Shown here in pieces: positions 24,283 through 36,218 of a DNA stretch of 64,000 nucleotides. Every line of letters begins with the position of its first letter. Positions within the stretch are counted from its first letter, which is position 1. The notes beneath the pieces were generated by a model that was not told the origin of the DNA, searched no databases, and saw nothing but the letters and a program-made list of their open reading frames with translations. The position numbers were made by a program, and so were the translations under genes. The stretch is taken from positions 23,388,900 to 23,452,899 of the forward strand of contig OY365806.1 of the NCBI GenBank assembly GCA_959347315.1, written 5' to 3'. The stretch comes from Bimastos eiseni (lineage: Eukaryota; Annelida; Clitellata; Crassiclitellata; Lumbricidae).

Positions 24283-25359
24283 TAAATTGTGCGGGATATA
24301 CACAAGATGTATAATTCGCACATGACAATGATAGCAGGGCGATTTCAACGCAAAGAATTTCGATAATTTATTAAATATACTTGTCCTATTTTTGGGGAAT
24401 TTAATTATGAATTGAGCAAAAAATGTTTTATGTTGCTTCACGAAATGGTCATTAAACAAAGATTTTGGAAATTGCACTCAAGCTTATCACAATGAAAATT
24501 AAAATAAAAAATGCCTTGTCCGTTCTTTAGTTTGCCATACAGTGAAGACCTAAATACCATTTCATAGGTCGCGATCTCCAAGTGATTGAAAATAAGCATA
24601 CAGAATAAAGTCGATTGATTCAAATGATTGAACGTAAACATAAATATCATAAAGTTGACAATACAGCAGTAAACAGGTACGTCAGCGATTGTGTGAGGAA
24701 CTCGTTTTGTTGATTTGCACAATCGCTTGCCGACAACATTTGGTTTAATTTCTGGGTCTAAGTTAGCCATCCAGGATTTCTGGTCCAATAACCAATTGAG
24801 ATGCCTCAGTGACAGCTTTCACGCATCTGTTCACTTCCGGTGGCAAAGAACGAGCAGGTAATCAGAGCAGATAATCGGCCGCAGGTGATGCACCGCGACG
24901 CATAAATCCCTCTAATCCGCTTTCAGACATCGGTTCAGTAACTTGAGGCTCTGTTATTGCACACTACAGTCTGTCATTTAACAATGGTCGATATTGTCAT
25001 CAGACTCAAAGTCACAAAGATCGAGGGATTTGAAGGATTCTATCTCCACGTGTTTGTTTTGCTTGCCAGACCTCTCACATAATAATTCGGCTTAGTTCTG
25101 TTTCTGTCTGTCATCTATACAACCGAATCAACCGTTGCCTTGCATGACTTGATCATCAACAGTACTTTTATGTTTGGCAGATCTATATCAAGACTTGCGC
25201 CTTGTAATCCACAAAAATGTCTCGCTTCGATCTTACATGAGGGCTCTGACACCAGTGGAAACCACTTGCCTACAATGTACGTAAACCTTCCATTAAAAAA
25301 ATTATTATTTAGACAAGGACAACTTGATAGTAGACATATTTTCAATTTCAGTTAAGCAT
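24283..25359. other. no gene recognised
   Basis: AT-rich sequence with a 116-codon minus-strand frame (24438-24788) that has no recognisable domain. Nothing else could be supported. Confidence 0.45.
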
Positions 25360-25425
25360 CGTAATCTCCAAATTTCTAAAGCGCCACTTGAAAGCTAAGC
25401 GCAGGGCACCAGCTTATTCACGCGC
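25360..25425 (+). repeat. dispersed repeat R2, copy 1
   Basis: Shares a core with 49637-49716. Both have GTAATCTCCAAA, GCGCCACT, AAGC.AAGC and CACCAGCTTATTCACG in the same order. The second copy has an extra ACACAAACACAA stretch. The parent element is not recognised. Confidence 0.8.
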
Positions 25426-26782
25426 ACATTCCGTATTTAAAAACTTAAAGATTTAGAAAGAACGGTTTGACGCACATGAGCATTTGTATCTTGCTATTTT
25501 GCTTATTTGGAATAATTGGAATTGGGATGGTGTGAGGACGGGGACAGAATTAATGGCGATTGAGGTGTGGTGGGGACAGACCCACGGAAGTGGGATGGGG
25601 ATGAAGAAAATTTTATCCCCTTGGCACACTCTCTTAATATATAAAATATCAAGACAGCTTGAAGGCATAATCTGAGATACTCGTGAATAGTCCTATCCAT
25701 TCCTTATCCGTTGACAAACTGTGGCGTCCGCAGTTTACTGCTAATGTCAAGTACTAATATTGGCAAAGCAAAGCAAAGCATAAATGTCACGTCAACTTGG
25801 TGTTCGTACTGCTCAATCTTTCCAAGCAACGAAAGATACACTGAAACAGGTGGCTCGTATACTCTTTGTGTTGTCATTATTCCGAAGTGTTACCTCAACA
25901 ACAAGATTACACGCTTCAAGGAAGGTTATGGGACTGCACGGAGACATTTCAACAAATGGCTTGTCTTTACCTTATTACCTTTTCCATCTGTTTTTATTGC
26001 AATACGTTAATTTATTTCATTGTTTTGCGGTTCTAGTAACAATAGTTTGTGATCACACATTTTCACAACTTTTCCAGAAGTTACCATTCGACCAACGTTT
26101 TGTCAAACTTCATTTCTCGCGAACAAGCCATCTTGGCGCTTAAAAATACAGAGATTACTACAACGGTTACCTGTAGTGTCGATCGGTGTCATCGGAACAC
26201 CTGGTTTGAAGCGTGACTAAGTCGCCAGTATAGTCGTTGATTTGTTGCCGTCTGCTTGTATCTGTCTGAGTATGTGTCTGAGTCAGTGTGTCTCGTTGTA
26301 TGCTTCCATCTCATTCTGATTGTCTGCGTGACCTAGTTTCTTTTTGGCGATACTATAGACCAGATTGCACCTCATACACTGGTGTACGAATTGGTGCGTG
26401 AGCCATAGCAACATAGACTTAAATTGACTGCTAAATAGGCCCCTATGTATGATATTCTCATCAAACACTACGTGAAGGTCAGATCGAAGAATTATGTGGT
26501 ATCCGGAGTCCTCTACCGCCGCAATTGGAGGTCGGCTCACGCAAACGGCGTCGATTCCACAAAAATGCGACGAATGATTCGACAGCATAAACACTTTTAG
26601 AGATTTCAAAAGACCCATGCGCTAATATACAAACGGCCCAGAGACGTTCAGATATCAATAACATTGCATCATATAGAGTGACCTAATTATTAATTTTGTC
26701 AATGAACGAATATATCTGAACCATTGTGAGCGTTATCTAAATGTGCATTTTATCAGACGCCATAGAAGTCGAGTGATCAAGG
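25426..26782. other. no gene recognised
   Basis: Overlapping plus-strand frames (25711-26010 and 25784-26143) and minus-strand frames of about 110 codons have no recognisable domain. AAAGCAAAGCAAAGC near 25768 is a short repeat. Confidence 0.45.
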
Positions 26783-26930
26783 TTTTTTTCTTCGTTTTCT
26801 ACTTGGTCTTCTTCTTCTTGCCTTTTTCCTTATACTTCTCTTCTTTCTCCTCTTCTCCTTCAACTTCCAATTTCTCTACTGCCTCGTTTTCTTCCTCTTC
26901 CTCTTCCTCGTCATCTACTACTAATTCATT
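26783..26930. repeat. polypyrimidine (CTT-rich) tract
   Basis: CTTCTTCTT and CTTCCTCTTCCTC-type low-complexity sequence. It gives Ser/Phe-rich artefactual frames. Confidence 0.85.
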
Positions 26931-26936
26931 CACGCC

Positions 26937-27005
26937 TCAATAATAATTAGAGAAATAATAATAACAATAATTAGCATTAATAATAATAATAATATAATGA
27001 TACCG
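26937..27005. repeat. (AAT)n-like tract 5' of LINE copy
   Basis: AATAATAAT-type repeats immediately precede the truncated LINE. Similar AAT repeats follow its 3' end, so the LINE copy sits between AAT tracts. Confidence 0.8.
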
Positions 27006-27594
27006 GTTCAATGCGGTGGGTCTCCGTCTGGGGACACGCATTATGTGAGCCACACGCATGCCTTGCGGGTCACGAGTCAATGCGGAAGCAGCACACAGGC
27101 TTTCTTGTGGTCTTGGGCCAGGGTGGTTCGCCAGGCACGCAGCATTAAATGACATAATCAATCGTAGCCTCATACGCGCTGGTTTCCCAAACATTAAGGA
27201 ACCCCCGGACTCTCTAGAACCGACGACAAACGCCCTGATGGTCTGACGCTGATTCCATGGCGAAGAGGACGTAACCTGATATCGGATGCGACAGTGATTG
27301 ACACCATGGCTCCATGACATCTCCAAGCGACGTCATCTTCAGTGGGGGCTGCAGCGGTGGTGGCAACCACCAGGAAGACCATCAAGTACAGCCAGCTCGC
27401 TGCTACCTACCTCTTCGTTCCGTTGGCCTTTTAAACCATGGAGCCAGTCAACAACGACTGAATGGACTTTATCAAAGACTTGGGACGCCTCCTGACACAG
27501 GTCACCAGAGACCCAAGAGAAACTAGCTACTTATTCCAAAGTCTGCATCCAGCGCTTCAATGCAGTTGCCTTCGGAGGCTCTTTCTTGCAGGCA
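27006..27594 (+). pseudogene. LINE ORF2 C-terminal fragment, family A, copy 2
   Basis: Plus-strand, 5'-truncated copy of the same protein region as 4964-5934, and it extends further 3'. It starts with AVGLRLGTRI, then a frameshift near 27040. The frame with MPCGSRVN and HRLSC (C...H...C cluster) and FARHAALNDIINRSLIRAGF follows. Another shift near 27235 gives [15 protein letters not shown] sequence, with KYSQLAATYLFVPLAF and DPRETSYLFQSLHPALQ at the end. In-frame stops lie at 27315-27317, 27432-27434 and 27459-27461. The ORF runs directly into AAT repeats at about 27594, as expected for a LINE 3' tail. Shared blocks with copy 1 show that both belong to one family. It is inactive. Confidence 0.88.
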
Positions 27595-27599
27595 TAATA

Positions 27600-27643
<44 letters not shown>

Positions 27644-27855
27644 CGTTTAATAATAATAATAATACAACAACAACTACTACTACTCCACCTACTACTCCAC
27701 CTACTACTCCACCTACTACTACTGCTACTACTAAAAATAATAATAATAATAATAATATTCGTTTAATAATAATAATACAACAACTACTACTACTCCACCT
27801 ACTACTCCAACTACTCCACCTACTACTACTACTACTAATAATAATAATAATGCTA
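27595..27855. repeat. LINE tail and duplicated AAT/ACT microsatellite (116-bp period)
   Basis: AAT repeats are followed by a block of AACAACTACTACTACTCC and ACCTACTACTCC units. The whole block recurs once, with CGTTTAATAAT at 27644 and again at 27760. The structure is therefore a nested duplication of a compound microsatellite. Confidence 0.88.
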
Positions 27856-28029
27856 TAATGACATATGACTTACTTATATATTGCATTATATTGTATACTT
27901 TCATATTTCGAAGTAACTTTTCTGTGAATGACCGAATTAAATAGTTATTACCGTTAGTAAGATTTGTCATTGAAAACTTTTTTTAGATGCCCAGACACGC
28001 TATAAAAGACCTCTGGAAAACACGTCGTT
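27856..28029. other. 5' flank of U2-like sequence; TATA motif
   Basis: TATAAAAG lies at 28001-28008, about 29 bp before the first U2-like base. The rest is AT-rich. Whether this acts as a promoter is unknown. Confidence 0.4.
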
Positions 28030-28105
28030 GTCGCTTCTCGACCTTTTGGCTGAGATCAAAGCGTTTACTTGTCAGCTTAATACCTGATACGTACATTAAC
28101 CAAGG
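28030..28105 (+). pseudogene. U2 snRNA-like sequence (5' part only)
   Basis: GTCGCTTCTCGACCTTTTGG and the following CTGAGATCAA match the highly conserved 5' end of spliceosomal U2 snRNA almost base for base. The segment GTCAGCTTAATACCTGATAC then matches stem-loop IIa. Between them the spacer is about 6 nt shorter than in U2. The branch-site recognition element GTAGTA is absent. After about 28105 similarity stops, and no Sm site (ATTTTTGG-type) or 3' stem-loops are seen. It cannot be a working U2. It is either a 5' retropseudogene or the head of an snRNA-derived SINE; SINEs with U1/U2 heads are known in crocodilians. Confidence 0.75.
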
Positions 28106-28343
28106 TTGCGTGACGCCGATGTTACTGGCTCTCGGCCTAGGCTGGTGATCAGATCATCCCTGATCCGCTATTCCTGTTTCGTAACATTCCCTTCTTTGAA
28201 TCTCTACAGAGTGGGTCTTTGGTTGCTTGCTAGGGTGCTCAAAGGGAGAAGGCTAGACTTTGAATGAAAATCTCCGATCAGCCAAAAAAAACACAAATTA
28301 TTACAAAGCAGAAGCTTGACAGGTAGTGTTGGACCGAAAGGCA
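28106..28343. other. body downstream of U2-like head
   Basis: Contains the small hairpin GATCAG/CTGATC near 28148-28165. It then becomes ordinary sequence with an A8 run at 28284. If the U2-like head belongs to a SINE, this region would be its body and A-rich tail. I do not recognise it. Confidence 0.35.
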
Positions 28344-28405
28344 GCGCTGTCCAACACGCGGATCGCATGCCGCTCGTGGGTGGATTTTAAGTGGCCCGCT
28401 CGGGC
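28344..28405. repeat. possible hAT-type terminal sequence
   Basis: CAGCGCTGTCCAACACGCGG followed by GGATTTTAAGTGGCCCGC resembles the CAGxGxTGTCCAA...GGCCCGC ends of some hAT elements. No matching partner end or target duplication was located. Confidence 0.35.
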
Positions 28406-28983
28406 TTGCAGAATTGGCAATTTTAAGCAAATGAAGTAGGGCCTAAAGACAAGTCACTTGCCTATTTTCATACTTGGCTCATCAACATTATGATAATCAT
28501 CATTGTCATTATGTCATTATCATCGCTATCTTCAACAATAATCACCATGAACATCGTTGTCGTACCTAGTTTATTTTTGTTATGGGCGGTATATCACCAG
28601 TTTGCATTGCTACATCCACATGGGCCTAGAGCTGATCCGATTTCAGACCAAATGTCAGGTTCTCCATTAAATTTTAACCGCGCTTCGTAGGTTGTTGTAG
28701 TGCGATGGGCGGATGGTACAGCAGGCTCACGATTTACGCCCTAGAAACACGTACATTCCTCAGTACTCAGAAATTTGCAAAACAAAATAGGTCATGGCGA
28801 TGTCCATGACATCAGGATGCCAAATCTGTAAAAATATTGACTTTATCTGCAAAAATAAAAAAGTTTCTCAGTTCCCGATTTCCGGGTTTCTCGGTTCCCA
28901 TTCCCCGATTAACCAATTAACAGCTGGGGAAGTAGGAGATGTAGTGGAAGGGGAAGTGGAAGAAGTAGTAGTGGTAGTACTGT
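28406..28983. other. no gene recognised
   Basis: AT-rich sequence with ATCATCATTGTC-type low complexity near 28495-28540. Nothing else was seen. Confidence 0.5.
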
Positions 28984-29115
28984 TACCGTTATTATTGTTA
29001 ATAATAATTATTTTTACTGCTACTGTTAATATTATTATTATTTTAATTATTATACTGTTATTATTATTATTATTATTTATTATTATTATTATTACTATTA
29101 TTATTGCAATTAGGC
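28984..29115. repeat. (TTA)n microsatellite
   Basis: Imperfect TTATTATTA repeats. Poly-Ile/Leu (plus) and poly-Asn (minus) frames across it are artefacts. Confidence 0.9.
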
Positions 29116-29439
29116 CCATAAATATTATTGTTTAAAAGCTCATATATGCGATGGGGCTTAACAAAGATATTCGTTTGTGTTATTATCCAAACTCTGTACA
29201 ACAGCGAATGCTGTCATAACTTGAATGATGTCTTCATGTCTGTTAATTTCCGGCGGTCTAATAACATCTTTCGACGGTTGTTCTGTCATTCATCAGTCGC
29301 TATATATAGTTCACTCGACCAGAAATCAACGGAAGCGCAGCATAAGACCAGAAATCTAACTTCGACGGAAATAATTTGTCTGGAGAAAATATTTGCCAGC
29401 GTTCCGGAAGCAGCCGCGTAACCTACGACCCTTTCGAAA
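29116..29439. other. no gene recognised
   Basis: A 97-codon plus frame has no recognisable domain. Nothing else was seen. Confidence 0.45.
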
Positions 29440-29835
29440 TTATGATGGACAGATGGACGGACGGGTGGATGGATGGATGAAGACAAGAAGATCTAGGGAG
29501 GATACCTGATTAAAGAGGATAGAATGTGGGAGAGAAAGAGAAAACCATACTTCTCTCAGCCATCCATCCCTGAGGGAGAGATGGAGGTAAGGGTAGGTAG
29601 AGAAACTGCGTGGAGAGAGGCACTGAGAAGTGCGAACGGAAAGGCTGTGAAGGAGGCGGGAATGATGGCAGAATGAACAGACAGTGAGTGAACGGACGGA
29701 CGGATGGATGGATGGACGGGTGGGTGGGTGGGTAGGTGGATGGATAAATGGACGGATGGATTTATGGGTGGATGGATTTATGGGTGGATGGATTTATGGG
29801 TGGATGGATTAATTGATGGATGGATGGAGGTAGCG
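29440..29835. repeat. GGAT-type simple repeats with a 16-bp sub-array
   Basis: GGATGGAT-like repeats occur at 29450-29480 and 29696-29835. The latter contains about three and a half copies of TTTATGGGTGGATGGA (29761-29810). The sequence between is purine-rich. Confidence 0.85.
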
Positions 29836-30105
29836 ACAGTCAAAGAGGCGGACGTACAGTCCAGCAGCAGGTAGGCTAACAGTCTAACATGGACTGAATG
29901 ATTGTTGATGGCTGGACGGATGTTCGCAGGGACAGGTGGACGAACGAACTAATTGGAGCACTGTTAAAAGGAGGGACGAACAGACGAAGGAAAGGACTGA
30001 TTCATGGCAACAGGTGTCACAGCAGTCGAATCACATGGAGTCTTGAAAGGAAATCGCTGTCAACTGAGATTAGCATAGTCTGATAAACTGAATTCCCTGA
30101 GATAA

Positions 30106-30600
<495 letters not shown>

Positions 30601-31037
30601 TGCAAAATCCTGGCGGTAGGTTAGCTGCTAAATGACCGCACCGTGAGCGTCCGTTCTCGACATTCGATCCCTGCAGAGAAGGCATCGTCGTCTCTCTCTA
30701 ATGTGACTTGTCTCATCTAGTAACGTGAGTTGATGCGCTAGAAAACTCCGCTAAAAGCTTTACACAGATCTGTGAGACGACGACGTCGACCAGAATGCCT
30801 TGCACGCTGGCAGTGGGGTCTATACATGTATATACTGGTCCCAGGAGTCCCCCTCTGAAGAGCCACAACTCACTATGGTTCTCTTCTAAGCCAGTCAGTT
30901 GTTAATGGGACATCGTCATCGTCTTCTGTGGAATGTCTTAATTTGAGTAGCCATTAGCGAAATTAGAAGCATTCAATAGCTCTCGGAGTAAATTTGTGTT
31001 ATTTACTGCAAACAATTTTTGAATGTGTTGTTATAAT
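30601..31037. other. no gene recognised
   Basis: Ordinary sequence up to the hAT element. The left target-duplication copy GTTATAAT is at 31030-31037. Confidence 0.5.
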
Positions 31038-31215
31038 CAGGGCCGTACCGAGCTAACATTGCGCCCTGTACATAGCATCAAACTGGTGCCCCCACATTTT
31101 GAAGATGTTCGTAGTGCATTAATGGAATAATAAGTTATTCCATCCTGAAATTTTCGCCCTTTCCACATTTGCGCCATGGGCCACGGCCCCTCTGGCCTCC
31201 CTCGGTACGGCCCTG
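31038..31215. mobile_element. short non-autonomous hAT element (MITE), 178 bp
   Basis: Perfect 15-bp terminal inverted repeats CAGGGCCGTACCGAG (31038-31052 and 31201-31215). An 8-bp target duplication flanks it, GTTATAAT / ATTATAAT (31030-31037 and 31216-31223, seven of eight matching). The CAGGGCCGT-type end and 8-bp duplication are typical of the hAT superfamily. The interior is non-coding with a GC-rich subterminal region (GGCCACGGCCCCTCTGGCC). Confidence 0.93.
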
Positions 31216-31489
31216 ATTATAATCTGGTCATGGTTATGCCAAGCATTATGTTAACGATAGGATTATGTTCGGCATGCCTATTTGTTGTGCACGACGATAA
31301 TGTTGTCTGCTCTTTAGTGATGATAGGCTAGGTTTACACCGCTTCTCATTTGTCAAGAAGAGATCACTCACACACTTTACATTGATATTCACCTTGGGAT
31401 TTGATAGTCAAAATTGTCTGACTTTGGCTTGTGGAGCAAATGAAAGACCTTGAAAGACGCTGTTCGATACAGTAGCACGGCTACATCAA
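31216..31489. other. no gene recognised
   Basis: AT-rich sequence following the hAT target duplication. Nothing was seen. Confidence 0.5.
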
Positions 31490-31660
31490 CCTTTCATTCC
31501 CTAGGGGGCAGCTGCAAAAATGAGTGGACGCCTAATAAGCTGCCAAGACGTGTATTCGATAAGTTCGTGAAATTTGTGCAGTTAGGATTCGATGGTAAAA
31601 TGTTGCTCACGACTGCCTGTCACAAACTTGTCAAACAATTAATTATTATGTACTGAATCT
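31490..31660 (+). repeat. possible dispersed repeat with CTAGGGGGCAGC core
   Basis: CAACCTTTCATTCCCTAGGG then GGCAGCTGCAAA resembles TTCGCTAGGCGGCAGC in the SINE at 13600 and TTCGCTAGGGGCGCAAGTGC at about 39348. This suggests a shared short dispersed element. Boundaries are uncertain. Confidence 0.4.
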
Positions 31661-34387
31661 GTTTCAAAAATACGTTACTGAAATTAACCTATTATTTAAA
31701 TTACTTCATTTACAACTCTGAGAGACTCTTTTGACGCATACTACGACGTTTCATTTGATTAATGCACACGGTCAGCTTTTGTTTCTATAAACCATTAAAA
31801 TATACTTGTCAAAAGTCACCATTAATTTTAATCAGTGTTTGCCTTTAAAATGTCTAAATAAGAAGCCAGACCTTTTAGCTTTGAGTTGTCTGCATAAGTT
31901 TTGTTTTCACTTCCTATTTCATTGATTTTTTTGATATGGCGACACGATTCCGTTGGTCTGTTTGGCACGAGACAGCAGTTTGGTTAAATGCCATCATAAA
32001 ATTTCCCATGGTGACCGGCCTCATATTGTCATCATACAAAGATTGCAATCCACATTAGCTCTTGGCGCCTTACCATTATAGCCTACTGGTCGGCTACTGG
32101 CCTCTTCTATAAAGTGGCCGACGTTGATTGCAACAGAGCACGATTAAGGCATTCGCTAAAGAACTCTTATGTGCAATTATAGCATTGCGAATTACCATGA
32201 CAGTCTCCAAGACACAAAGGCACGATGAAGAATGTACCTCTGAGGCTCTCCTACGCTTTCGGTATATTTCTGTAAAAATTGTGAGTGGCAGGCCATATGC
32301 GATGTGTACAATGGGGTCAGATGATTGCATAGGCCTATACGTTTTTATTCATGCAGTTTCCTTTTTGCTAATGAGTAGCCTATACTTGCATCCAGTAATG
32401 TTGGCTGATGTGATAACAAACATCGCTTAATGCTGTATAGAAATACATTTTAAATGATCGTCTATTTCATATAGAGAGTATTAAAGTCAACTTCCTTGTA
32501 GGCAAATAGCCGTATAGATTGTTATTAACCAGTTCTTTGTCCCATGTAAGTGCAAAATGTTCGCGCTTTTTCTATAGCGACCGTATGTGACCTCGACCTT
32601 GTTCATTTTGTTATGAAATGGTATGTTATAGGATACCTTAAGCCAGTTTGAATAGACCATCCAAGGTCCTCGTATATGGACCGTGCCACACAGAGATTAA
32701 AACTCTTAAGTTAAGCCGTTATCGAATAGCGATGCGTAACAGTGAAGTGCGTCCGAATTGCATTGTATTCTATACGACTGCCATCGTATTTACAAACCGT
32801 TCAGCAAAAGCGCTGCCAGTGCGCATGGGACTCGCTTTGAGAAAGCGAAAGAGAATGATAGACTGCCAGATCGAAATTTAGAGCCAGCAGATGGAGAAAT
32901 CGCATTCCACATAGATAGACTATAATTAAAGCAATGGATCAAGACTCAGCCATAGCTGCTCTAGATCGAGGAATCAAGAGGTCAAGTCTATTGAACGAGC
33001 GAAGTGGACGGAGGAAGGTAGCTGAATGAGGCCGAAGTATTACGTAAACCAGATATATCGGGGAAGATCTCGCTGAGCTTTAAAGATTAGAATGAGAATT
33101 TTAAATTGTATGCAAGCACGGAGAAGGAGTAAATGAATTTTATCAAACATAAAATGAGAGATGGTGTACACTTTAACACTAAACGCAGGTCACTGCAGCT
33201 TATTCATGTGCTCTGATTTTGACCAGTTGAACTGTTTACGCTCAGCTCCAGAAGCTTCAAACACTGGTTGTGACTGTTGACGTCGCTTGTTTGCTTGCAT
33301 TCTATAGCATATAATTATATGCATTTACGAAGAATGGTTTGGAACAGATGACACTGATGGTGGAGATAAACTCTGTCAAGGCCATTAATGTGTAGAGGGA
33401 AGACTTGCCATGGCTTCACGATAGCCTGCGTTGCAAGTGTGAAGCGCGCCGGTTAAAACACTGAAAGCGTGGGAAGAAATAGGTTGATCGCTGCCAAGCC
33501 TCTTTGAAAGATTTCTACTGGGAATGACAAATGTAGTTCCACTATAACAATAATAATAATTATGATCTGAACATCTCCATAACTGCGATTATCATCGTTG
33601 CGGTCGTCATAGAAGCGGTCCATCGAGGAATCTATGAGTTCATCAACGGTCATCCGTCCATAAGAGTTGTTCCTTTCGTGGTATTAAGCTGTCTGGACAT
33701 GAGTTTAGACTCTCGAAACTATAAAACAGGAGTGCCCGGAGTCGCAAGCTTCTTAGTTGGTGAGACTGTCAACAGTTCCGAATACTAGTTTGTACGAGGC
33801 AGCCATCGCAAGCACAAACTAAATGCAAAGGGATGAGATAAGAACAAAATAATAATATTTTCACCCTATAGAGCGGAACTACATCAAATTTCCATCATGT
33901 CTATCTTGGCCTGAATTGCACTCATAGTAACATCGATGTTACGGTGTTACATCGGGGTTACTGCTCTGCTGGTAAATAACATTAATGGCTGTCATCATTA
34001 AAATAGATTCTAATTTCATTCTCGTCTTTGTAGGTTCCAGCCATGTTGCTAACCAAAGCACAAACGTAAAGTTAAATTGTAGTTAATAGTTATTTTCCTC
34101 TATCTTACCAGTGATGTCGTTTATTGAAAGCACCAGCATCAATGAAAGCCTGAAGGCACAAGTATGACACTACGCTCACGTCTACGGCAACTGCGTAATA
34201 GCAACACAGTTTTACCCTTAAGGAAACAGCTACATGTAACAGCAAACAGTTTTGAGTATATGAATTTATGGAATATTATTACAAATTGACGCAGCTTCAA
34301 ACAAAGGACTAATTAGAAATAATGATAATGAGATTAAGCTGAGTAAGTAAGTAATTGTATATTCTATTAATTTATTTGACTTGCAAA
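31661..34387. other. no gene recognised; 16-bp palindrome at 33927
   Basis: Long AT-rich stretch with frames up to 100 codons on both strands and no recognisable domain. GTAACATCGATGTTAC at 33927-33942 is a perfect palindrome, followed by the related GTGTTACATCGGGGTTAC. Nothing else could be supported. Confidence 0.45.
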
Positions 34388-35884
<1,497 letters not shown>

Positions 35885-36218
35885 CAGAGCTGCAAACATG
35901 TTGGCTTTGGTTATTTGGTTTTTTATGGAAAAAAACAAAAAATGGCATTTTTTTTAAATTTCGTTTTTAAGAATATTTTTATTCAATTTACTAATATTAC
36001 TATTATATAAGTAATTGCGTGTTATTCAGTCCGAAATAAAGCTAAATTAATTATATAAACAAGTTGGAACTCGTTTTGATGCTGCGTTTTGATGCTTTTT
36101 ATAACAAAATTGGTGTGACAAAATCCAAAGGAAAACTAAAAACAAAACAAAAAATGAAACAAAAAAACAAAAATACAACTTTTTAATTTTTTTTAAATCT
36201 TGTTTTTTTGCACCCTTG
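35885..36218. mobile_element. possible hAT-like AT-rich element
   Basis: The left end is CAGAGCTGCAAAC and the right end, read inward on minus, is CAAGGGTGCAAAA. These imperfect inverted ends share TGCAAA. Subterminal runs of AAAAAACAAAAAATG (plus sense) face TTTTTTTTAAAT-type runs. The flanking octamers GACCTAGC and GACAAGCC match poorly, so insertion is not proven. Confidence 0.4.

Noticed and set aside
25711..26143. Overlapping plus-strand frames of 99 and 119 codons as coding exons
   Set aside because: They overlap in different registers with no domain or codon pattern favouring either.
28030..28105. Functional U2 snRNA gene
   Set aside because: The branch-site recognition sequence, Sm site and 3' stem-loops are missing.
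35885..36218. A confident hAT insertion
   Set aside because: The tips are only partly similar and the flanking octamers do not match well, so it is listed at low confidence only.
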